Source: an uncultured Lachnospiraceae bacterium (GTDB lineage: Bacteria > Bacillota > Clostridia > Lachnospirales > Lachnospiraceae). Taken from it: a stretch of 12,776 bases of DNA. Position 1 is the first letter of the stretch; each line of letters begins with the position of its first letter. The notes beneath the pieces were generated by a model. That model had not been told where the DNA came from. It saw only the letters and a program-made list of their open reading frames with translations, and made no database searches. The stretch is taken from positions 1 through 12,776 of the forward strand of contig CAJUKA010000112.1 of NCBI GenBank assembly GCA_910586585.1, given 5' to 3'. Both the position numbers and the translations under genes were made by a program. Below are positions 8,001 to 12,776 of the stretch, in pieces.

Positions 8001-11000
8001 TGCTTACTTTGACAGGAGAGCCGATTGCCTTTGCCTCAACCGTAACATCTGCTGTATTTGTATAGGAAATATCTGGTACATAGTGGTTTCTGACAACTAC
8101 CGCAAATTCAAGATTCTTTGTATCTTTTGGCAGGCTATAAGTATTATAGCTTGTGCACTCTGCACCTGCTGTTGTGACAATATACGACACTACGCCATTG
8201 TTCATAAACGTAATCGTTTGCTCGTCTGCCAGTGCTATCTGCTCTGTTGTGATTGTAACAGTAACTTCTTTCTTTCCTGCTCCGTCTGTCACTGCTGCAA
8301 GGTTTGCCAGATCTTCTACTGTAAATGAAACAGCTGTGTCAAAATCAGAAGCTTTGATATTCTGGTCCTCATCTCCAATTCTGACGCCTGTCACTTTAAA
8401 CCCTGGCTTCTGCTGTACTGTAAAGCCTAATGTCGCTGCATCTGTATAGACGATTTTGCCGGATTCTTCTGTATGAATCGTATCTTCTGTTCCGCCGCCA
8501 AGTACTACGTTTGTGTTATACTTAACTTCTACCTGGTCAAGATTTGTGTCGAATGTGACTGCATTATTCTTTGCTGCGTCTCTGACTGTCACAATTCTAA
8601 TTGTCTGTGACAAATCACCATCATTCACATCCGGATCCTTAAGCTCAAGGCTGTAGATTCCTTCTGCTGCTGTCAGTGGAGTCCATGTCACTTTGCCTTC
8701 ATCATCTGTAACTTTGTATGCTACAGAGGAAAGTGCATAACGGTCTGCTGGTGTAACCTTGAAGTATACCGTGCCGTCTTCTTTGATTATTGCTGTTGTA
8801 CTATCTGTTGCATTATCTACACCTGCCGCCGTGTCTGCCGCTTTTATTGTTGCTCCTGCACTTGGTACCGTGTTAAAGTTAACAGTCACAGTTCCCATCG
8901 TATGTCCTTTAATTTTGATGGTACCTGCTTCGGTTGGTGTAAATTTATAAGTTCTGGTTTCATTTTTAGAGGTGTCATCTTCTGCCTTCGTATTAACTGT
9001 AGACAAAATTGGTGTCGACTTTTCCTTACCCTCATCATCTGTAATTACATAATTTACTGCATCAATCTTTGCCGCTTCAGTATCATATGTAACTGTAAAA
9101 CCATACTCTTCTCCTGCTTTAACAGGTTTTGAATCATTATTCACAATGACTGCTCCTGGTGTTGTTGTCTCTCCATTGGTTGTTGGAAGCTCGTTCACTG
9201 TAAATGGAGCACTTGAGTCTGGCTCCATGTTAAATGTCATGGTATAAATTGCTGTTGTATTGATTGTCACTTCAATATTGGCAAGCGCTTTGATATCTGC
9301 ATTCTCCAGTGTATAAACGCCCTGAGCATTTGCCTCAATTTCCTTGCTGCCCAGCATTACTGTTGTGACATTATTTTTCGCTGCATCAACAAGGTTGAGC
9401 TTAAAGTAAACATTGTGATTCTCTCCAAATGGCCCACTAAAGTCTGCAATAGCTGCCTCTGCTTTGTCTCTGTTGGTTACTTTTACTGTTCCTTTTACAG
9501 TATATGATGTGTCTGTGTTTAAATTATCCCAATTTTCAGGCACAGTTGTTCCTACCGCATACTGTATGGTATCTACTACTTTCTTCTCACCTACTGTAAA
9601 TGTCACTTTCTTGTCGGTATTTACTGCTGTCGTGATTGTTACTGCTTCTGTACTATCATTAACTGTAAGCTTGTATGCGCCTTTGTCATCACCTTCTGTT
9701 ACTAAAGCAGCGTTTGTTATAGCGGATACTTTTTTGCCTTCTGCTGCTGTTACTTTCAGGTAAAGCTCATCACCTACTCTTAAACCTTTAATTTTGTTGG
9801 CATCTGTGGCTGTACCACTTGACGCTATTGGAGTAACTTCTTTGTACTGATCGTCCTTACCTATTTTGTACTCTACTTTTGCAACATCAGCAACAGTGGC
9901 TGCATTTACTGTAACCGTCTTGAACTCGGCTGTAGCAATTTCAACACTTGGTATTGCAGCATTTACGGTAATTGTAGCTACGCCATTTTTGTCAGCATTT
10001 TTACCGTCAATGGTTGAAACATAGCTACTTGCGCCCTTCTCTGTTGTGAGTGTGACTTTAATATCATACTCGCCATATGGAAGGTCTGCTATTTGTCCAA
10101 GATTAGCATCTGTAGCGGTATCTGCTATTGTAAGTGGCTTATAGTCTGTATCAATATGTGACTTATACTCAATTTTGCTGATATCCGTTTTCGTTCCTGT
10201 AAAAGTAATAGTTGCCTTATCCAAAGCAGCTGTTTCGGCTGCAGTTGCAACAATTGCATTGTTGTCACTGATTTCAACTTCATATACATTCTTCCCATTT
10301 ACTTTTGCAACAGGATATATTACAGAAGTATTGAATGTAACTGACTCTGTATATCCTGCTTTTACTGTAAACTGAAGATATAATTTTGTACCTGCTACAA
10401 GCTGTGGTATTGGATTTTCTTCTGGTTTATTTGGAGTTGTTGCAGTATCTGCCGGTTTGTATTCCTTGAACCCCGTGTTCTGTTCCAGACTCCATGCATA
10501 ACCTGTAACATTTGCATCCTCTGTATCAACTGTAACTGTCTTTGCATCTGCGGTTGTCACACGAATCGTAATATCTTCTGCAACATCGACACTGTATACG
10601 CCGTTTGCCGCTGTCAGCTCCTTGCTGCTCTTGATATCATCCTCCTCTGTATACGTTCCATTTGCATCTGCATAAAGTGTCAGTGCCTCTACTTTTGTCA
10701 CTGCCTTATTCTCTGCTGCCTCTAATGTAAAATAAAGTGTGCCATTGTATTCAATTTCGTTTGCAGCTGGCAGTTCTGTTTCCTGCTTTGATGCATTCAG
10801 GCCATATTTAACCGTTGCACTGGTTGCATCTGTTCCAACAAATGTCACGGTACTCTGCTTTGCAGTCTTGATTTGAATGTCAGAACTTTCTGTTGATTTT
10901 ACAGCCTTTGCTGCTGTGTATACATTTGCTCCTGTACTGTTGTGTGTAATATCAGAGACAATCTTGCCATTGATCACAAGGCTCTTTAATACAGCGCCCT

Positions 11001-12776
11001 CTTCCATTGTAATGACAACATCGTAATCTCCGCTGTTATATGTCTTGTCTTGACTTAATTTATTTTGTCCCAATGCAAATACAGATGTCTGATTTTCTTC
11101 TGAATCATCTACCTGAGCTTGATTAATTGCAATATCTTGCACTCTGTCTGCATCTTCTGTAACTGTGATTGTGACATTAGCGGTAACTGTCACAGTTTTG
11201 TCACTCTCCATTTGACCAAGTGCATAGTAAAGATACTTGCTGTCTTCTTTTACTACTTGTGCTGATTCATCATAATCTTCTGTAACTGTGATTATGCCAT
11301 CAATCTTTCCCACTCTCACATATACATAAGCGCTGCTGTCCAAGTCTTTCCCTGTGCCATCAAGCTTCGCATAGGTAAGCGTCTGTGGATTTGCTGTCTG
11401 AACATCGCTCTGTGCATATTCTACAGTCAATTCCGAATTGCTGTCATCAGCATTTAATGAAAGATTATTTGCTACAGTCGACGTAGTTGTCGTTTCAACG
11501 TTAAGGAATACACTTCCAGTGCAGGTAAATGTGATATAGTATTTACCATCCTGTTTTCTAACATCCGCGTTTGTTGGACAACCTGATACATTACTTATTT
11601 TTATCGTTTTTGTATCATTAGGTGCAATCTCTACTGTATAGGATTTATTACTTTCAATTTTAACACCCTCTGCAGAAACTGCCTTATATTCTGAGTCCTT
11701 TGCGCCTTTTTCTTTCACGCGTGTTTTTATTTGTTCAGTCTCCGCATCAACCCAAAGCATTGTATCACTGATTGGCCTTTTTGCGGTTGCACTGATGACA
11801 ATGCTGTTTGCGGTTGTACCATCCAAGGTCAGTTTAAATGTATAGCTGTCACCCTGCTTTTGTGGTGTTACCGCAGATGCCAAACCATCAACTTTCACAT
11901 CGGTAAGCTCAACACCATTCTTGGATGACACTACTACAGCATAAGAGCCTGCTGCCAAATCAGAAAGCTTCCAGCCGTTCTCATTCTCTAATTCTTTATT
12001 GTATCCAGTATCATCAGATAAATTGCCTTTAACAGACACCTTAATATCATTTCTTGAGATCGCTTCAGAATCAGCTGCTGTGAGCGCTTTTAAAGAAATG
12101 TTTGATACCTTATTTCCTTTTTTCTCTGGAGCCTTATCCAGTTCTGGTGTCACAGGTCCTGGATCAGGCTGTTCTGGTGTCTTTGTACCAGCAAATGTAA
12201 TTGTTGCTGTCTCTGTCACTGTATAGTCATATGTAAACGCACCTTCACTACCTGCCTCAACATCTTCTGCACCGCCGTTTACTGTCACACCTGTATATCC
12301 TTCAGCCGGTGTAATTGTAAACGCAATTGTATCACCCTGGGTAACGTCGGATATTGTACCATTCTTATCTACTGTTGTAGACTCAGCCCCATATGTTACA
12401 GAATTGATTGTATCATCATATTGAACTGTTATGGTACATGTCTGGTCTTCTGCTTCCGCCTCTTTAGTAACTGTCAAAGTAAACGCTTTTGTTATTTGAA
12501 TCTTATAATAAACTGCTGTCTCTTCATTTTTGGTAATTGCTTCCCCTACAGTAACATCATCAGATGCAGCCACTGTCACGGTTGTTCCTTCGTTTGCCTC
12601 TACTTTTACATATAAATATTGATTTTCTTCTGCTGAATCAAGGCCAGCTTCATTGCCTGCTTTAAAATCGCCTACATTTGCTATCTCATCATAGGTTGTT
12701 TTTTCTTCAGCGCTCACGCAATATGTTATTGCTTTCTCAAAACATAAAAATAGAACGATGTATTTTGATTTTGGGC
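2077..12776 (-). CDS. Giant modular repeat protein, probable extracellular stalk/adhesin (5' end outside window)
   Basis: The product has 3546 residues if counted from the GTG at 12717 (numbering used here). No Shine-Dalgarno sequence precedes that GTG, and the frame stays open for 19 more codons to the edge (PKSKYIVLFLCFEKAITYC, with no ATG, GTG or TTG). The true start is therefore probably beyond the window. V-S-A at residues 1-3 resembles a signal peptidase site, but E-K interrupts the preceding hydrophobic run. Layout: beta-rich start; Pro-rich linker (180-199); about 100-120-residue beta units to about 1815; Ig/cadherin-like middle to about 3020, with a Trp/Tyr-rich band (about 2110-2360) and a DxDxDG loop (2601-2609); five helix-plus-beta modules (3029-3546). 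Composition is Thr, Ala, Lys, Val, Asp and Asn, with only seven Cys. The units resemble the divergent bacterial surface repeats often found in Clostridia, but I cannot name the family. No enzyme motif, LPXTG, SLH, choline-binding repeat or C-terminal membrane segment is visible. A surface stalk, adhesin or matrix role is inference. Confidence 0.8.
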   Translation of the reverse strand, partial: PKSKYIVLFLCFEKAITYCVSAEEKTTYDEIANVGDFKAGNEAGLDSAEENQYLYVKVEANEGTTVTVAASDDVTVGEAITKNEETAVYYKIQITKAFTLTVTKEAEAEDQTCTITVQYDDTINSVTYGAESTTVDKNGTISDVTQGDTIAFTITPAEGYTGVTVNGGAEDVEAGSEGAFTYDYTVTETATITFAGTKTPEQPDPGPVTPELDKAPEKKGNKVSNISLKALTAADSEAISRNDIKVSVKGNLSDDTGYNKELENENGWKLSDLAAGSYAVVVSSKNGVELTDVKVDGLASAVTPQKQGDSYTFKLTLDGTTANSIVISATAKRPISDTMLWVDAETEQIKTRVKEKGAKDSEYKAVSAEGVKIESNKSYTVEIAPNDTKTIKISNVSGCPTNADVRKQDGKYYITFTCTGSVFLNVETTTTSTVANNLSLNADDSNSELTVEYAQSDVQTANPQTLTYAKLDGTGKDLDSSAYVYVRVGKIDGIITVTEDYDESAQVVKEDSKYLYYALGQMESDKTVTVTANVTITVTEDADRVQDIAINQAQVDDSEENQTSVFALGQNKLSQDKTYNSGDYDVVITMEEGAVLKSLVINGKIVSDITHNSTGANVYTAAKAVKSTESSDIQIKTAKQSTVTFVGTDATSATVKYGLNASKQETELPAANEIEYNGTLYFTLEAAENKAVTKVEALTLYADANGTYTEEDDIKSSKELTAANGVYSVDVAEDITIRVTTADAKTVTVDTEDANVTGYAWSLEQNTGFKEYKPADTATTPNKPEENPIPQLVAGTKLYLQFTVKAGYTESVTFNTSVIYPVAKVNGKNVYEVEISDNNAIVATAAETAALDKATITFTGTKTDISKIEYKSHIDTDYKPLTIADTATDANLGQIADLPYGEYDIKVTLTTEKGASSYVSTIDGKNADKNGVATITVNAAIPSVEIATAEFKTVTVNAATVADVAKVEYKIGKDDQYKEVTPIASSGTATDANKIKGLRVGDELYLKVTAAEGKKVSAITNAALVTEGDDKGAYKLTVNDSTEAVTITTAVNTDKKVTFTVGEKKVVDTIQYAVGTTVPENWDNLNTDTSYTVKGTVKVTNRDKAEAAIADFSGPFGENHNVYFKLNLVDAAKNNVTTVMLGSKEIEANAQGVYTLENADIKALANIEVTINTTAIYTMTFNMEPDSSAPFTVNELPTTNGETTTPGAVIVNNDSKPVKAGEEYGFTVTYDTEAAKIDAVNYVITDDEGKEKSTPILSTVNTKAEDDTSKNETRTYKFTPTEAGTIKIKGHTMGTVTVNFNTVPSAGATIKAADTAAGVDNATDSTTAIIKEDGTVYFKVTPADRYALSSVAYKVTDDEGKVTWTPLTAAEGIYSLELKDPDVNDGDLSQTIRIVTVRDAAKNNAVTFDTNLDQVEVKYNTNVVLGGGTEDTIHTEESGKIVYTDAATLGFTVQQKPGFKVTGVRIGDEDQNIKASDFDTAVSFTVEDLANLAAVTDGAGKKEVTVTITTEQIALADEQTITFMNNGVVSYIVTTAGAECTSYNTYSLPKDTKNLEFAVVVRNHYVPDISYTNTADVTVEAKAIGSPVKVSNDKTEYKYSIPAAAINSEITLDSELEDGYTATAYAGTIKVVKAVENVAVTFEAKCDSDGYEDPINSLYLKNTTDENGNAVATYTTINPNDEEDDGKTIEAGSNVVLYAKVAKNHTLTATGLEGFAYDHTEGNKLVYKAYIKDISADINAVITSAEANTITFTKNGNDVEPVKGKYAASKNDTFEVKILTGSHTGAFTEASASAKNVTFTEEDLKNENGVVTLTVPKGAAGKDITLNVAYEGGSEKYVISVAKDIKAVTIKGNSKNEVKQTLDTTVKYTLTGTTDFSVLEVKPKENDNVIKSAVIDAVTGELVITTTKEAGSSEFTIISNADLVAAEEGAEPAPKTVATIKVTNDKAALAVKSVNTPVILDNAVTLELLADAKTIPVTGDTYLKYKVTVDPAASYKNDSTAPQGMIAKNTQYFDVVFKDGKAAASREFVKLVNGAGKDWSYSVSVSLVQTTKDKDISDADVLNESAKVITKTVITKAPYYEDKLSLTKKTTTVYTGQKDVTVAIPKFAKGTFQQNINNAKVEVYDKNGRYADSDFINAWWDEDGTIKVNVGKTNLRNKGFLGAYTLKVIPDAGNTTDETSNNMYAAPATLKITVVQGIETISAVSGNIYKDTSSAKPKAVTFNMNTTLNNGLKDYKPKTNKLVYEVGKVNAGGVFETDAAIARYVSVKNGKITIAKDYPIKADVKENQFTVKVSAADYAGSTVSEKFTYIVTNEKPVYGGLYFAKYDYNRGYYMVADGTSFTTDEFETLMPIVLKSGVESGRSYYTDDDLVWGWSISYSNKKITANYASHTIANKVTATVTALDGSKVTAKTMFALVYNKQQLGINEFNADSNSAENTQGGTKKVGIVKKSATEYEFHANSADDTISFNVGYLKDSDAKTYTKLGGDANRGVTFNYTVGVKGGKILTSDKYYGSYTVLPTAEKMTITLTNKSSGKVETKYNFTNKAFANSKVKAPTVKVSQGNIYVGKSNYVDIKVTGNTAYDYMYISVDAKDYAAEQTKAAARKANRVAGYYNLQSFVDVDRDGTSDIHKNVDYAYPVNTTAAKGTATYNFSFYAPEGTVAGAYKYNVTFGTKNADGEFVPATKAVPIKVTVKAAAAFKPAAKYTIDSNVGYVQLTGTPVEYASDAYSASYVELENANIGGQKNKFLEYFSLDKANGRIVMNMKDANNTLYDPSEINKNDCIGYVTYYGAKTATVQKAKITISFKANVYKASNIDQMLDKDNKLAGAVTTVTNGKNPVNMAFAAVEAVKDGTFTVESCGGNRVSIAATGLEPGKSYKVNLYVVEANANAAKKIANLSNNSAQIREIGGKMTLTVKAANPKKGLIKFDKAALTQVFTANDYVQGSQDFVYEKSVPYTTAVKGAEVSKVTLDSSAPAYFGIKKIDGNSRVLITVKKKALAEADAANAAASRKPKSLYKATSTVKATVEYTTGLTETISFKLTTPEKPQTYAEALAVIKAAEKDALAVMTYTNNDFKEDIEADIAAKANALINKDSGASVTVKTIGDIVRATKEADGYVNAKLTVTNTESGATENPYESVARQWAVKMTKADITTLDQAGKAVSEALDKVYSGKIQNGVTEDAVLAVVKQALTDGKADARIDVRIQGFEYTPATVKAAGSLNFTVKLSRSIWKSVKVNRSYRIEKLNDATGAKNAIITEFGKQFSAADSKLDNTVTADDILAAAEAVKYNPDLKIAFGPEKETVGGNEVTANKHFHKTDATTAANGYVEGTLIITNEKDATDKAEVKLGQTAGSGVDVAVVIKQYADADTTAASAIKTYLENTANFKALNTTDKEAVIEAARKAINDPEKKLTIAVKPDDPADAQGKVKTYFEPKPATVKAAGQIKVTLRISDGTKNVDTAEITMTIEKLPQSIAALAAEADKVLKDAEQFKADNNTTATVIKTALGNVIDSTSFEIYDKTGKKDNVTLEKATAEAAGSLEFTVRFKADTGAEDEVTYTFEIEKLAQ
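2080..3633 (-). repeat. Five C-terminal ~100-aa modules of alternating subtype
   Basis: Modules start near residues 3029, 3128, 3226, 3329 and 3450 of the giant protein. Each has an Ala/Asp/Lys-rich helical first part and a beta second part carrying A-T-x-x-A-x-G. Modules 1 and 3 have the form G-Y-V-x-x-x-L-x-x-T-N (DGYVNAKLTVTN, NGYVEGTLIITN). Modules 2, 4 and 5 have A-T-[VA]-[KE]-A-A-G followed by F-T-V or V-T-L and end in I-E-K-L. The protein stops two residues after the last IEKL, at a module boundary. Module 4 is longer (about 120 residues). Confidence 0.75.
4882..4917 (-). other. DxDxDG calcium-loop-like motif in the giant protein
   Basis: Residues 2601-2612 read DVDRDGTSDIHK, with Asp at loop positions 1, 3, 5 and 9 and Gly at 6. 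This matches the start of EF-hand, dockerin and thrombospondin-3-type calcium loops. Position 12 is Lys instead of Glu or Asp, so it is not a canonical EF-hand or dockerin loop. It occurs once and is flanked by Ig-like beta sequence. Confidence 0.45.
7270..10860 (-). repeat. N-terminal array of ~100-120-aa beta-rich units in the giant protein
   Basis: Unit openings of the form T-[VIM]-T-[FV] recur near residues 621, 726, 833, 932, 1036, 1158, 1274, 1383, 1499, 1617 and 1729. Each is commonly followed by V-x-Y about 10-15 residues later, then G-x-x-[LV]-Y-[FL]-x-V, a G-Y or G-K turn and a closing I-T-I-T-T or V-T-I-T-T strand. Sequence identity between units is low, so this is old, diverged duplication and not recent tandem amplification. 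Earlier, looser units (for example about 93-176, with ITFTITPAEGY-like sequence) suggest the array begins near the N-terminus. Confidence 0.7.

Noticed and set aside
2077..12776. Recent tandem DNA amplification or a CRISPR-like array within the giant gene
   Set aside because: The protein repeats are diverged, and no long identical DNA repeats or regular spacers are evident by eye.

Overview
The window looks like a low-GC, Gram-positive chromosome, most likely a gut-type member of the Clostridia (Lachnospiraceae-like). This is an inference from consensus-like TTGACA/TATAAT promoters, AAGGAGG ribosome binding sites, GTG starts, an AT-rich intergenic background and a very long secreted-type Thr/Ala/Lys/Val/Asp-rich repeat protein. 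No gene here fixes the species.

Layout. (1) Positions 1-1230, + strand: a small toxin-antitoxin neighbourhood. A promoter-like site (63-91) precedes a broken 5' fragment of a hicB gene (158-235). Next come a DUF1902-type HicB-like antitoxin (252-470) and a HicA mRNA interferase (471-665), abutting as TAA-ATG. After a 160-bp gap comes a complete, GTG-started HicB antitoxin with a C-terminal ribbon-helix-helix (826-1230). The leader and first codons of this hicB are duplicated upstream of the DUF1902-hicA pair, at an offset of 668 bp. One HicA toxin therefore sits between two different antitoxin types and between two copies of the same leader. (2) Positions 1420-1900, - strand: three tRNA genes transcribed leftwards in the order Phe(GAA), Gly(TCC), Gly(GCC). 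A perfect TTGACA-17-TATAAT promoter lies upstream, a second good promoter lies before Gly(GCC), and a rho-independent terminator follows. (3) Positions 1976-12776, - strand: one enormous gene followed by a strong terminator. From the first start codon visible in the window (GTG at 12717) it encodes 3546 residues. The frame stays open to the right edge, so the true start is probably outside.

The giant protein is modular. Its N-terminal half is a chain of roughly 100-120-residue beta-rich units, each opening with a T-[VIM]-T-[FV] strand. Eleven such openings run from residue about 621 to about 1729, and similar material lies before them. The middle (about 1815-3020) is Ig/cadherin-like beta sequence, with a Trp/Tyr-rich band and a DxDxDG calcium-loop-like motif. 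The C-terminal 520 residues are five modules of about 100 residues (helical part, then beta part) that alternate between two subtypes. The protein stops at a module boundary with no LPXTG motif, SLH domain, choline-binding repeat or membrane anchor. The best reading is an extracellular stalk, adhesin or matrix protein with an unexplained mode of surface retention; its function is not recognised.

The three blocks look functionally independent. The tRNA cluster and its terminators insulate the TA region from the giant gene.
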